NCBI RefSeq assembly: GCF_014645355.1
Contig: NZ_BMLS01000002.1
Span: 62,001-126,000 of the forward strand
Length of the DNA stretch: 64,000 nt
Direction: 5' to 3'
Source: Bowmanella pacifica
GTDB lineage: Bacteria > Pseudomonadota > Gammaproteobacteria > Enterobacterales > Alteromonadaceae
Within the stretch, counting starts at the first letter, position 1, and each line of letters opens with the position of its first letter. The translations under genes were made by a program, and so were the position numbers. Below are positions 45,936 through 55,106 of the stretch, piece by piece. The notes under the pieces are model-generated. The model saw only the letters and a list, made by a program, of their open reading frames with translations, was not told where the DNA came from and searched no databases.

Positions 45936-45968
45936 GGACACGGCACACAAGCCGTGTCCTCCTTTTAT
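45936..45968 (+). terminator. Rho-independent terminator of hup
   Basis: GGACACGGC (45936-45944) and GCCGTGTCC (45951-45959) form a 9-bp stem followed by tccttttat, ten bases after the hup stop. Confidence 0.85.
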
Positions 45969-45974
45969 CCCTGC

Positions 45975-47837
45975 CTAGACTCTGAACCGATTCACCGACG
46001 TTTTTAAATTAGCTGCCTGCTCAGCAACCATCTCGCTGGCTTGTTTATTGTGAATAGACGCGCCGTTAACCTGTTCTGCTAAATCCCGAATCTGTACGAC
46101 GTTTTTACCCACTTCAGCCGCCACACTGGATTGCTCTTCAATGGCCGTGGCCACCTGAGTTGCCATCTCCATAATACTGTTCAAGTCGCCAATGATGCGG
46201 CTTAGCAATTCACCCACAGTACTGGCACGCTGCGCAGCATCTTGCCCCTTACCGTGACTGTTATCCACCAGGTGCACGATAGACTGTGTACGGCGCTGTA
46301 AATTACCGACAATGGCGGTGATTTCTTCGGTACTTTGCTGGGTGCGAATCGCCAGGTTACGCACTTCGTCCGCCACCACCGCAAATCCTCGTCCCTGCTC
46401 ACCGGCCCGGGCCGCTTCAATGGCCGCATTGAGGGCCAGCAGATTAGTCTGCTCGGCGATGCCACGAATAACATCCAGCACCGAACCTATCACCTGACTT
46501 TCCTTTTCCAGCTCGCTTGCTGCCCCCGTTGACTCGGTTAACTGGGTGGCCAGCTCGCGAATCTGTCCTATGCTCAGTTCCACTTCAGTGGAACCTGTAG
46601 ATGCATAGTTACTGCTGTCTTTGGCTTTGCTGGCGGTGTTTTCGGTATTGGCGGCAATCTCGTCTATGGTGTGGCTCATTTGTGTTACCGCGGTCGCCAC
46701 CATTTCGGTTTCCTGCAACTGACTGCGCATATCGTTAGCCGTTTGCTCGGCACTTTGTGCCAGTTCGGTAGACGCGTCATTAAGCATGTTCACCGAACGG
46801 TTAATTTCCACAACCACATTGCGAAAAGACGCCACCAGACGATTGAGATCGGCGGCCATATCCGCCAGTTCATTGCGCCCTTTCACTTCCAGTTTTAGCG
46901 TGAAGTCGTTTTCGTTGCGAATACGGTGCACTGTGCGGCTAACATTCTGTATGGGAATAATAATACTGCGGGCGATAAGCCAGGCCAGAACCGCAACCAA
47001 TACAGCAATAAACAGCGTCAGGGTAGTCACCATCAGATTATTGAAATCCACAGCCTGGCGAATCTGCTCACGGGTATTGGCCACCACAGTGTCCAGCACC
47101 TCTTCGGTACTTTGAATGGTCTGGCGCAGTTGCCCACGAATACCGGCTTGCTCATCCAGACCTATCACCTCTTCAGCCCGCACCAACTGCTCAAATTGTG
47201 TGGTATAGCTAGTGAGCAAGGTGTGCAATCTTTGCTGCAATTGCTCATCCAATCCACCTTGACCAATATGGTCGCCAAGGGCGGCCGCATTGCTCGTAAA
47301 ATCCTGCAAATACTTGATGTCCCGGCGCAACATAAAGTCTTTTTCGTTGCGTCGCAATTGCAGTATATCCACCAATAACATTACGGCGTTGGCACCGGTT
47401 AGCTCCTGCTCAATGCCATGCACCGCTTGTCGCAGACTGCCATATAAGCCGTCTTTGTGATCCAGGCCGATACGTTGTTGCTGCTCCGCCAACTGATGCA
47501 TGCCCTGACTGTAGGCCAGGAAGGTTTTATTCAGATGCAGTAGCTCGGCATCCGGCAAGCCCATCTGTTGGTAAGCATCCCGTAGCTCATCGATTAACTG
47601 CACAGACGTTTCAATCTGAGTATCGAAGCGGTCGATATACTTGAGGTCTTTTCTGGCCAGAAAGTCTTTCTCATGGCGCCGAAGCATCAACATGCTGGCA
47701 TTCAACTGTTCGGCTTTAGCCAAGGTGTTGGCCAGATGATTTAAGTTAGAAGAGGCATAACGGGACAACAGAAACATCAGGATAATGGCCACCAGGACAA
47801 TAGCGGCATTGCTGAAAAGGCGGTTTTTAATGGTCAT
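45975..47837 (-). CDS. methyl-accepting chemotaxis protein with HBM-type sensor
   Basis: The 620-residue receptor has a first membrane helix (about 10-28) and a large all-helical periplasmic domain with two matching halves (MLMLRRHEKDFLARKDLKYI and LQLRRNEKDFMLRRDIKYL), the hallmark of the helical-bimodular (HBM) sensor. A second helix follows (about 268-292), then HAMP (about 293-345) and the signalling tip [35 protein letters not shown] receptors such as McpS bind TCA-cycle acids; the ligand here is not known. It is transcribed alone, convergent with hup. Confidence 0.93.
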   Translation of the reverse strand: MTIKNRLFSNAAIVLVAIILMFLLSRYASSNLNHLANTLAKAEQLNASMLMLRRHEKDFLARKDLKYIDRFDTQIETSVQLIDELRDAYQQMGLPDAELLHLNKTFLAYSQGMHQLAEQQQRIGLDHKDGLYGSLRQAVHGIEQELTGANAVMLLVDILQLRRNEKDFMLRRDIKYLQDFTSNAAALGDHIGQGGLDEQLQQRLHTLLTSYTTQFEQLVRAEEVIGLDEQAGIRGQLRQTIQSTEEVLDTVVANTREQIRQAVDFNNLMVTTLTLFIAVLVAVLAWLIARSIIIPIQNVSRTVHRIRNENDFTLKLEVKGRNELADMAADLNRLVASFRNVVVEINRSVNMLNDASTELAQSAEQTANDMRSQLQETEMVATAVTQMSHTIDEIAANTENTASKAKDSSNYASTGSTEVELSIGQIRELATQLTESTGAASELEKESQVIGSVLDVIRGIAEQTNLLALNAAIEAARAGEQGRGFAVVADEVRNLAIRTQQSTEEITAIVGNLQRRTQSIVHLVDNSHGKGQDAAQRASTVGELLSRIIGDLNSIMEMATQVATAIEEQSSVAAEVGKNVVQIRDLAEQVNGASIHNKQASEMVAEQAANLKTSVNRFRV

Positions 47838-47972
47838 AGCTACTCACTCCCTGCCAGTAGGGCAGATCATGGAACACATCGGCAAACCGGCCTTCACCGG
47901 CTGCCAATCCAGAGTTCGTGCAATTTGTCCATAGAGCACTCGGCCACAGACCCTTAGCTGGCCAAAATAAAA

Positions 47973-48899
47973 CTAGAAACGGAACTCCAAGCCCAGTCCC
48001 AACCAATCTTTGTCAGGTAGTTCCTGCTTATCCTGGCGGGTAACAAAGGCATAAAGTTTCACTTGCTTGGCAAGGGGATAATCGACACCGGCCGACAGGC
48101 TCCAGTCCTGTTCCAGTTCTTGATACTGTAATTTCAGACCTAACTGTTGAAGAGTATAGGCGCTACTGAGCAGCCAGCCTTTGCGCGAATCACCATCGGA
48201 CTCTCTTTTCTGACGCTGAGCCATGGCACCGATAACCCAGTTGTCCAGTTTGTACTGGCCACCCAGGCGCTGAATATCATAGCCTTCCACGTTGCTGTCG
48301 TTGGCCACAACCAGATACCAGGGCTGGGATTTCAAACCGGCATCGCCGTAAGTAAGAGACGTGGAATAACTGGAAGGGCCATCTTTCTCACCGGCAATAA
48401 AAGTACCAGTAAACCGCAGATCCTGCCATTTAGGGCTACGGTAGGTAATAGTGTCACCAGGACGATTTTCGCCGCGCCATAGGTTTTTAATATCGCCTTC
48501 CAGATCGTTAAACTGATCCAGCTTGCCCTGCGCCATCTTTAAGGCGGTATCTTGGCGTCCAAGGGATACTTCCCCCCAGTTGCCGCGTAACCCCACGTAC
48601 TGGTTTCGGGATTTAATATTGTCATCACCGGATAAATCGGCCAGATCCACCTGCCATTCCAACAGATAGAACGCGGTCAGATTATCCTGTAACGCCACTT
48701 CACCTTTTACGCCAAGACGTGACGAATTACTTTTCAAATCACTGAAACGGCCTTCCCCCTCATCAGCATACTGATAAGAAACGTTTAATTTTCCATAGAA
48801 GGTAAATGGCTCGGCAACAGCAGTGGAACAGACCGGTAAACTTAACGCAATTGCATAAGCTAACCGACGAAAATGAGGAGATGAATACTTTTTGAGCAT
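47973..48899 (-). CDS. outer-membrane porin under Pho control
   Basis: The 308-residue protein has a signal peptide ending STAVA, followed by EPFTFYGKLNVSYQYAD and alternating beta strands to a terminal LGLGLEFRF, the signature of trimeric Gram-negative porins (OmpC/PhoE class). YVGLRGNWGEVSLGRQDTALKMAQG is the typical loop-3 region. A PHO box with three direct repeats lies 42-70 bp upstream, so the porin is probably induced by phosphate starvation and may favour anions such as phosphate or polyphosphate. Confidence 0.9.
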   Translation of the reverse strand: MLKKYSSPHFRRLAYAIALSLPVCSTAVAEPFTFYGKLNVSYQYADEGEGRFSDLKSNSSRLGVKGEVALQDNLTAFYLLEWQVDLADLSGDDNIKSRNQYVGLRGNWGEVSLGRQDTALKMAQGKLDQFNDLEGDIKNLWRGENRPGDTITYRSPKWQDLRFTGTFIAGEKDGPSSYSTSLTYGDAGLKSQPWYLVVANDSNVEGYDIQRLGGQYKLDNWVIGAMAQRQKRESDGDSRKGWLLSSAYTLQQLGLKLQYQELEQDWSLSAGVDYPLAKQVKLYAFVTRQDKQELPDKDWLGLGLEFRF

Positions 48900-48940
48900 A
48901 TATAAACCTACAGCAACGTAGGCTGCAAGTATGCATCAAA

Positions 48941-48969
48941 ATGACGTTTTCATGACAGTTTTATGACAA
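48941..48969 (-). promoter_or_regulatory. PHO box with three 11-bp direct repeats
   Basis: On the plus strand ATGACGTTTTC, ATGACAGTTTT and ATGACAATTTT run head to tail with exact 11-bp spacing. On the minus strand the last two read TTGTCATAAAACTGTCAT, one base from the PhoB consensus (CTGTCATAAANCTGTCAT). The site precedes the porin start by 42 bp, where PhoB would replace a -35 element. Confidence 0.85.
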
Positions 48970-49020
48970 TTTTTTTAACAACAAACTGTCTGCGGAATTC
49001 ACTGGTTTTGTACAATTTGC

Positions 49021-50121
49021 TTAACGTTCAACCACTAACAACTGCCCCTGCGGCCCATCTGTGAGCAAAAATATTTGTCCACGGCTGCCTATATGAATAT
49101 CCCGCAAACGACTTTCCAATTCGGTAAACAGGCGCTCCTGGCGAACGATATTCTCGCCACTCAACACAACCCTGCGTACTTCCTGAGATTTCAATGTGGT
49201 AGAAAGCAAATCACCACGCAATTCCGGGAACATCTCACCGCGATAAACCACCAGGGCCGATGGCGCAATGGAGGGAGTCCAATCCACTAGGGGTGGCTGC
49301 ATTCCTGGATAGGCCCGAAACGGACTGATATTCGCCCCTGAGTAGTCTTTCCCCTCAGTGATCACCGGCCATCCGTAATTCAGTCCACCAATAATCAGAT
49401 TAATTTCATCCCCGCCAGCCGGTCCATGTTCGTTGGCAAACAACTGTCTGCGCACAGGATCCCAGGCCAGTCCCTGGGGATTACGATGGCCCAGGCTATA
49501 CAGCCCCGCCACGCCGCCCTCAAATGAAGGGTTGTCGGCGGGCGAGCTACCATCGTCCTTAACCCGAATCAACTTGCCCAGGTGATTGGCCGGATTCTGC
49601 GCCTGCTCGCGATAATCAAAGCCATCCCCACTGGCAATCACCAACGAGTGATCAGGCAAAAACGCCATACGGGCACCATAATGTACCGGCGTTGCTTTAT
49701 CTGGCGAGGCACTAAAAATCGTCTCTGTGTGCACTAAACGGGTGCCATCCAGTTGCGCCCGGATGACCTGCAGGTGATTCGCTTGCGCATTACCCTGGGC
49801 AAAGCTCAGGTAAAGCCAACCATTATTGGCATAATCAGGATGCAGCACCACATCCATCAGCCCACCCTGCCCCTGGGCAAACACATCGGGTATCCCACTG
49901 AGCGATACTTTCTGGCCGTCAGTGGCAATCAGATTAAGGCGCCCTACTTTCTCGCTGACCAGCAAGCGGCCATCGGGCAGCTCCACCACCGCCCAGGGAA
50001 ATTCCAACGCCTTGCCGAGTACCTTGACTTGATAATCACCCAGCGGCTGCTCGGTAGCCTGAATAACCGCCCCGTACAACAGGCTCAGCAACAAAACTCC
50101 AATTCGATAGTTCACACGCAC
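49021..50121 (-). CDS. PQQ-dependent soluble sugar dehydrogenase family protein
   Basis: The 366-residue protein has a Sec signal (LLLSLLYGAVIQATEQ) and a six-bladed propeller of the GDH-B/YliI (Asd) group. Recognisable blocks are FPWAVVELPDGRLLVSEKVGRLN, GLMDVVLHPDYANNGWLYLSF, HYGARMAFLPDHSLVIASGDG, RNPQGLAWDP and NEHGPAGGDEINLI followed by NYGWPVI. The E. coli relative oxidises aldose sugars with PQQ in the periplasm. No PQQ-synthesis gene is nearby. It faces a small membrane-protein gene divergently. Confidence 0.88.
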   Translation of the reverse strand: MRVNYRIGVLLLSLLYGAVIQATEQPLGDYQVKVLGKALEFPWAVVELPDGRLLVSEKVGRLNLIATDGQKVSLSGIPDVFAQGQGGLMDVVLHPDYANNGWLYLSFAQGNAQANHLQVIRAQLDGTRLVHTETIFSASPDKATPVHYGARMAFLPDHSLVIASGDGFDYREQAQNPANHLGKLIRVKDDGSSPADNPSFEGGVAGLYSLGHRNPQGLAWDPVRRQLFANEHGPAGGDEINLIIGGLNYGWPVITEGKDYSGANISPFRAYPGMQPPLVDWTPSIAPSALVVYRGEMFPELRGDLLSTTLKSQEVRRVVLSGENIVRQERLFTELESRLRDIHIGSRGQIFLLTDGPQGQLLVVER

Positions 50122-50265
50122 GGCTTGTCTCTTATTGTCTTGATATTCAGGAATGTTAACCTAACCATAACGCAGTTTTTCCCTCGGGTTAATCCTGTTT
50201 GTTTCGTTATGCCGTCTGATATCCTTTTATCGTCGGGCCAGATGCGCCGCTGTTCGGAGAACACT

Positions 50266-50709
50266 ATGCCGTCCCTTATGCTACTTACTCGCTTTATGCT
50301 GGCCTGGTTGGTTTGCTTTACGCTGGCCAGTCTGGCCCACAGTCAATTCGTGCTGTCGGGGCTAAGCGAACAAGGTATTCACATTACGCTGTCACAAAGA
50401 TGGCAAATGAGCCTGAGTGACTGGTGGGGGTTATTACCCACCTATGGCGTCGTGATTGCGGTGGGCTTGCTAATCGCCTTTGGCGTGGCGGCCTGGCTGG
50501 CGCGTCGTTTCACTGGCAAGCGGGTGATGTTGTATTCCCTGGCGGGCTTTGCGGCACTGCTTTGTATTCATCTGGCCATGCAGCCGTTGATGGATATCAC
50601 CTTAATCGCTGGGGCCAGAGGCACACTGGGATTGCTTACTCAAGCCGCCACAGGGCTGATTGGCGGCTGGGTGTTTGCCATGAGGCTAAACCAGGCACAA
50701 AAGCCCTGA
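50266..50709 (+). CDS. conserved hypothetical membrane protein
   Basis: I use the ATG at 50266 (MPSLMLLTRFMLAWLVCFTLAS), 147 residues; the longer frame from 49753 runs antisense through the dehydrogenase gene. Four membrane helices are visible: about 5-24, 53-75 (TYGVVIAVGLLIAFGVAAWLA), 81-100 and 113-138. The second loop (LSEQGIHITLSQRWQMSLSD) is probably periplasmic. I do not know a function. It ends one base before the stop of the convergent chemotaxis receptor gene. Confidence 0.72.
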   Translation: MPSLMLLTRFMLAWLVCFTLASLAHSQFVLSGLSEQGIHITLSQRWQMSLSDWWGLLPTYGVVIAVGLLIAFGVAAWLARRFTGKRVMLYSLAGFAALLCIHLAMQPLMDITLIAGARGTLGLLTQAATGLIGGWVFAMRLNQAQKP

Positions 50710-51918
50710 TCAAACAAAACGCTGCAATTGCTTCTGGGTGGCTTCGGTTTCGACTTTCAATTCCTGAATTTCTTCTTCCACCTGCTGCATATCGTAACGA
50801 ATTTCAGCCCCCAAAGTGGAGATGTTCGCCACCGACTCATGAGCCGCATCGTAGGTGCGGCGAAGCGCATGCACAGACTCTCCAATGGCTGCCAAACGCT
50901 CGGTATTCTGCTCAAGCTGCTCGACCATTTGACCAAACTGGTCATTGGTATGGGAGATATCGTTTTGCGCCTTATTTGCCACTTCGGTGAGCTTGGACGA
51001 CTCTTGCTGGGTGTTTTTCACCAGCCCTTCCATCTGGGTGATAAAAGTGCTGATTTGACCTGTTGCTTCGTTTACTTTCACCGATAAAGTGCGCACTTCG
51101 TCCGCCACCACCGCAAACCCGCGCCCAGCTTCCCCAGCCCGCGCGGCTTCAATAGCGGCATTAAGGGCCAGCAAGTTGGTTTGATCGGAGAACTCCTGCA
51201 CCATTTTCAGGATGTTACGAATATTCTCGGCATTTTCTTTCATGCCTCCGACTGTACTGTCGAATTCCTTTAACAGGCTGTCGATATCCCCAACGTCCTG
51301 TGACAATTGCACCAATTTCGTCATAGAAGATTGAGCCGCGCCCAGGTTATCTCGCGTCGCCTCGGCCACTTCATCGGTGCGCGTCACTATGGCTTGGATC
51401 TCGTCATTGACTTGCTTGCTGGAGGCAAAGATCTCGTCACTGATCTTATCCTGCCGCCTGGCATTGGCAGAGGCATTATTTACTTTCAGCAGTACCTGTT
51501 GGTTCTTACTGCTGGCGCCTGCAGCCTGACTGCCTATGCCTTTGAGCAGCTTAGACAGATTATCCACAAAGGCATTGTAGCCGTCTGACAACTGACGGAA
51601 TTCATCGTGAGTAAAAGCTGGCAAGTGCCCAGACAAATCGCCCTGGCGGTGGTTAATTTCGTCGAGGTTTTTCACCATGGCCCGAACCGGACGTACAATC
51701 AGGTAATTCATGTAAAACAAGGTAAACAGAAATACCAGCACACTCATCACACCCAAAGCGATATGCAAAACGGACGATTTCGCCCAACTGGAGTCAGAAA
51801 ACGCCAGCCATAACGCCAGTACCTGAAACAGATACAAAAACGTCAGATTGCCGATAATCTTGCGGCTGAGGGTAAAGAAGAAGGTCTTCTCTATAAAGTG
51901 ATAGAGGTCGTGAAACAT
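50710..51918 (-). CDS. methyl-accepting chemotaxis protein without large periplasmic sensor
   Basis: The 402-residue protein has two closely spaced membrane helices (about 22-40 and 50-72; [28 protein letters not shown]) with only a few residues between, then HAMP ([20 protein letters not shown]) and the coiled-coil signalling domain with tip [32 protein letters not shown]. Lacking an external domain, it may sense the membrane, redox state or an internal signal. It is single and convergent with the preceding gene. Confidence 0.92.
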   Translation of the reverse strand: MFHDLYHFIEKTFFFTLSRKIIGNLTFLYLFQVLALWLAFSDSSWAKSSVLHIALGVMSVLVFLFTLFYMNYLIVRPVRAMVKNLDEINHRQGDLSGHLPAFTHDEFRQLSDGYNAFVDNLSKLLKGIGSQAAGASSKNQQVLLKVNNASANARRQDKISDEIFASSKQVNDEIQAIVTRTDEVAEATRDNLGAAQSSMTKLVQLSQDVGDIDSLLKEFDSTVGGMKENAENIRNILKMVQEFSDQTNLLALNAAIEAARAGEAGRGFAVVADEVRTLSVKVNEATGQISTFITQMEGLVKNTQQESSKLTEVANKAQNDISHTNDQFGQMVEQLEQNTERLAAIGESVHALRRTYDAAHESVANISTLGAEIRYDMQQVEEEIQELKVETEATQKQLQRFV

Positions 51919-52031
51919 GTCCGCTCCTGAGTGCCCCTTTGGTGCTAACGTAAAATCCTAACCTAAAACATTTACAATAAACATGATAGATATCATGTTT
52001 TTACAGGATTTGTATCGTCTTGACCTACAGG

Positions 52032-52835
52032 TTACTTAAGCGGTTTTACTTGGCCGGTAATAATTAAATCGTAGGGAGCCAGCGCTGGTACGGTGCGGCG
52101 TAATTCTTCCTCAACGCCATCCAACCGCTTAATCTCATTGCAAAACCACTCGGCCTTAAGTCTGAGGCTGTTGGCCTGCGGGGCGATATGCTTTTCAATC
52201 TCTGCCCCCATGTTCTCAAGCTTAGCCGACAACATTTCCATGCGTTTTTCCAGATTCTCATCACCCTGCGCGGGCAAACCACCTATGGCCGACAAAATCC
52301 CGCCAACCGAAGTGGTCAGGGCTTCTTCGATCTGGCTTTCTAACTGATTGTCCATCAGCTCATCAACGTTTTCCAAACTGCGTGGACCGATATAATAATT
52401 GTCGCTGGCACGAATAAACTTGGTTTTCACCTTCTGCTTAACCCGCCACAGGGCTTTTTGCAAACGCTGGTAGCTTTCATGGTCACTGCCAACCAGGCCC
52501 ACATACACATGATCAACCGCACCAATGGCTAGATCAACCCCTTCGCTGGCTAGCAACACCACTTTAGGCACCGCGTAATAGAGGCCGTCGGCCAGTTCCT
52601 GCAGTAACGCCTGTTGCTCCTCGGGCAATTCAATCCACTCGCCACGCACAATCAACTGGTTGCTCTGATTGATCTGATAAAGGGTGCGGGAAGAATTGAT
52701 CACGCGGATATAACGGTCATTAACCGCTAAACCATATTGCAGATCTGCCTCACATTTAAACGCTGCCTGTACTGGTAGCCCCAGCAACCCAAGCAGCACA
52801 ACACACCATTTCACGTTGTGGATCCTATTAACCAT
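52032..52835 (-). CDS. YggN-like protein (DUF2884 family)
   Basis: The 267-residue protein has a Sec signal (VVLLGLLGLPVQA) and the layout of E. coli YggN. It begins FKCEADLQYGLAVNDRYIRV, continues with a domain holding QSNQLIVRGEWIELPEEQQALLQEL, and ends with VGGILSAIGG and a helical tail containing the late Cys of LKAEWFCNEIKRLDGVEE. It is periplasmic. The function of the family is unknown. It precedes the PAS/CheC pair by 100 bp on the same strand direction and is not obviously linked with it. Confidence 0.75.
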   Translation of the reverse strand: MVNRIHNVKWCVVLLGLLGLPVQAAFKCEADLQYGLAVNDRYIRVINSSRTLYQINQSNQLIVRGEWIELPEEQQALLQELADGLYYAVPKVVLLASEGVDLAIGAVDHVYVGLVGSDHESYQRLQKALWRVKQKVKTKFIRASDNYYIGPRSLENVDELMDNQLESQIEEALTTSVGGILSAIGGLPAQGDENLEKRMEMLSAKLENMGAEIEKHIAPQANSLRLKAEWFCNEIKRLDGVEEELRRTVPALAPYDLIITGQVKPLK

Positions 52836-52931
52836 TACCCTGATTATTTTGCCTCGACAAACGCTATTGGCATAGGGTCAGCAGACCAGCAGGATAAAAA
52901 ACGGGGTAATCGGCATCGCTGACGATCCGCT

Positions 52932-53414
52932 TCACACTCGCTCCTGCCACTCGCTGAGCGTTACCTGCGCCGATTCCAGTAGTTTCTTGCCGGCCGCTAC
53001 ATCGGTCACGTCATAAATCATCATACAAATATGATCAACGCGGCCTGTGGGGCTAGTCAGGGGAGACAAGGTGATGTTTTGATACATAAAGTCTTCGGTA
53101 CCGGTTAGCGGCCGGTAGTTGGAAAAACGCAGCAGATAAGGGCGCTGCTCCCAGATGATAAAGGCCCGGTTTCTCAACTCAAACACCGGCCGGCTTTTAT
53201 TGATAAACCACTTTTTATCAATTTCAGGAAACAGGTCGAAAAGGCAGCGCTCCCGCACCTGGCTGGGGAGCAGCCCGGAATGACTTTCCATAAACCCATT
53301 CCAAAGCTTCACCTTAAAGTCCCTGTCCAATACCACCAACCCAACATCAACGGTTTGCAGCATGTCCATCATCCAGTGAAACTCGCTCATGTCGCTCAGC
53401 ATGCTCTGACTCAT
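52932..53414 (-). CDS. PAS-domain protein without output domain
   Basis: The 160-residue protein is essentially one PAS domain (about residues 12-138; VDVGLVVLDRDFKVKLWNGFMES, FDLFPEIDKKWF, PTGRVDHICMMIYDVTDVA) with a short C-terminal helix. There is no kinase, GGDEF or other effector domain, so it must signal through a partner. It lies two bases after a receiver-CheC gene on the same strand, which makes that protein the likely partner. The cofactor cannot be told from the sequence. Confidence 0.85.
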   Translation of the reverse strand: MSQSMLSDMSEFHWMMDMLQTVDVGLVVLDRDFKVKLWNGFMESHSGLLPSQVRERCLFDLFPEIDKKWFINKSRPVFELRNRAFIIWEQRPYLLRFSNYRPLTGTEDFMYQNITLSPLTSPTGRVDHICMMIYDVTDVAAGKKLLESAQVTLSEWQERV

Positions 53415-53416
53415 GG

Positions 53417-54412
53417 CTAATCCTCCAGCAGATGGGATAGTTTGTTATTCAGCACTTTGAGTGACTCTTCGGTTAGCAGCAGAATCAAGTCACACTGAAC
53501 CTTGTACCCCTCTAACCCATAACTCAGCTCAATGGCCAGGGTACGTCGCCAGCGGGTACGATTGGTGTTGATGAGTTCAGTAATATTACGGTGCTGCCCT
53601 AGCACCACGGGATGCCCTTGACTGAAATGCATATCCAACTGATTCGCCAGCCCGTTCAGGCAGGTGCCAATCAGGATATTGGCTGCATCCATCAGCAGCT
53701 CCAGTTGCACTCGGTCATCCACCTCCTCTTTAATATCGAGGATTTTGGCCACATCGGTAAAGCTGGAATCACTTAAAATAAACAACGCTTCGCCACAGAC
53801 TCCGGGCCCAACAAAACCCTGACAAATTCCGGATACCGTCTCTTTGTCCTCTATATCCTGCAGCATCATCAATAACTCAGATGCTTCTATCAGATTGACA
53901 TTGGGAATAGGAAGTTTAACGAACACATTGAAAATGCGCGCCAAATGGTCGCCGGCCTGGCCCATGGCGATATTGGTAATTTCCTGATAACAGTCTCGAA
54001 TAGCAGGCTCCAGCCTGTCCAGTTGCTTAACCGGCTGAGCAGCTTCTTTGACAAACAACTGATGTTTGACCAGCAAGCCACTGAGCACCTCTGGCTTAAT
54101 GGGCTTTTCAATAAATTCCAGCGCCCCCAGGCGCTTTACCCGTTCATGGGCCTCAGGCTGAATATCACCGGAGATGACAATCACCGCGGTGTGCAACCCG
54201 GCCTGCTGGATATGCTCCAGAACCTGGTAACCATCCATCACCGGCATATTCAAATCCAGCAATAGTAATTGGCCCTTACCTTCATCCAGCGCAGTAACAG
54301 CTTCTTCACCATGACGGGCAAAATGCACGGCCACGTCCCAGTCTTGAGGAAGGCATTTGGCCACTTGCTTGCGCGCTACTTGTGAATCATCACAAATCAG
54401 TACAGAGAACAT
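53417..54412 (-). CDS. response regulator with CheC-like phosphatase domain
   Basis: I start at the ATG at 54412 (MFSVLICDDSQVARKQ), 331 residues, rather than 54472. The receiver domain (1-120) has the acidic pocket DD8-9, the phosphoryl Asp53 (LLLLDLNMP), Ser81 and Lys103. The C-terminal part (about 140-320) resembles CheC. It has two helices with the E/DxxN pattern that holds water in CheC active sites: YQEITNIAMGQAG and MDAANILIGTCLNGL. CheC dephosphorylates CheY. Linked to a PAS protein, and divergent from an HPt/receiver pair, it may act as a regulated phosphatase. Confidence 0.85.
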   Translation of the reverse strand: MFSVLICDDSQVARKQVAKCLPQDWDVAVHFARHGEEAVTALDEGKGQLLLLDLNMPVMDGYQVLEHIQQAGLHTAVIVISGDIQPEAHERVKRLGALEFIEKPIKPEVLSGLLVKHQLFVKEAAQPVKQLDRLEPAIRDCYQEITNIAMGQAGDHLARIFNVFVKLPIPNVNLIEASELLMMLQDIEDKETVSGICQGFVGPGVCGEALFILSDSSFTDVAKILDIKEEVDDRVQLELLMDAANILIGTCLNGLANQLDMHFSQGHPVVLGQHRNITELINTNRTRWRRTLAIELSYGLEGYKVQCDLILLLTEESLKVLNNKLSHLLED

Positions 54413-54740
54413 AGAAGAAAACCTGCAGATTCTGACGGAATACGACCCAGTCCAGGAACCGACACAACACAAAGCTTTGTGCTGAGTCTCAACTTATTGA
54501 TAGCAAGATTCTGTTTAATTAACAAAGAATAATCTCAGCATCCTGCCCATATATGCGCCCTTAGCCCACCAAACGTTTAAAATACATACGAAAGGATAAG
54601 AAACCTAGCCAGTAAACTCATCCTTTGGATATTCACTCTACTTAAGTTGATTTTTTACCAATATCGCTGACACTTATTGGTTATCACCGGCAGGGGAACT
54701 GCCTGGGTTGCGATCCCAGGTGGGATGCATGGAGGCAAGC

Positions 54741-55106
54741 ATGGTTATCAATTTATCCAAGCTATCCAGTCATGTTGGTAATGTAAGTGCCGCAGACAAG
54801 CTTGAACTGCTTATCAGGCTGTCCAACTCACTACAGCAACGTCATGATGAGATCATTAAGGCGGCAACAGAATTTGAGCTATCCCTACTCAATGCCCTGG
54901 CGCACAAACTGAAAACCCATGCCTTGTATTACGGTGCCATTGAGCTGCATCATATTTGCGCCGAAGCCGAACAGTTCACCTTGCAAGCGCAGCCCGGTAC
55001 TTTTGAATTACAGCGCTGGGTAAAGCGCTTCTCTGCGCAAAGTATTGCCGTACAACAAGCCCTCATCGACGTTATTCAGCATTGGGATCATCAAGATGCC
55101 AGGTAG
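54741..55106 (+). CDS. small HPt-domain phosphotransfer protein
   Basis: The ATG at 54741 has GGAGG six bases upstream and gives 121 residues; the frame is open earlier, from a TTG at 54708. The four-helix HPt core includes LAHKLKTHALYYGAIELHHICAEAE. Its His, in the AHKLKTHA motif, is the phospho-acceptor position. HPt proteins shuttle phosphoryl groups between receiver domains. The next gene, a receiver protein, overlaps its end by 11 bases. Confidence 0.82.
   Translation: MVINLSKLSSHVGNVSAADKLELLIRLSNSLQQRHDEIIKAATEFELSLLNALAHKLKTHALYYGAIELHHICAEAEQFTLQAQPGTFELQRWVKRFSAQSIAVQQALIDVIQHWDHQDAR

Noticed and set aside
49753-50265. Long N-terminal extension of the small membrane protein
   Set aside because: It lies antisense to the sugar dehydrogenase and the ATG at 50266 gives a natural membrane-protein start.
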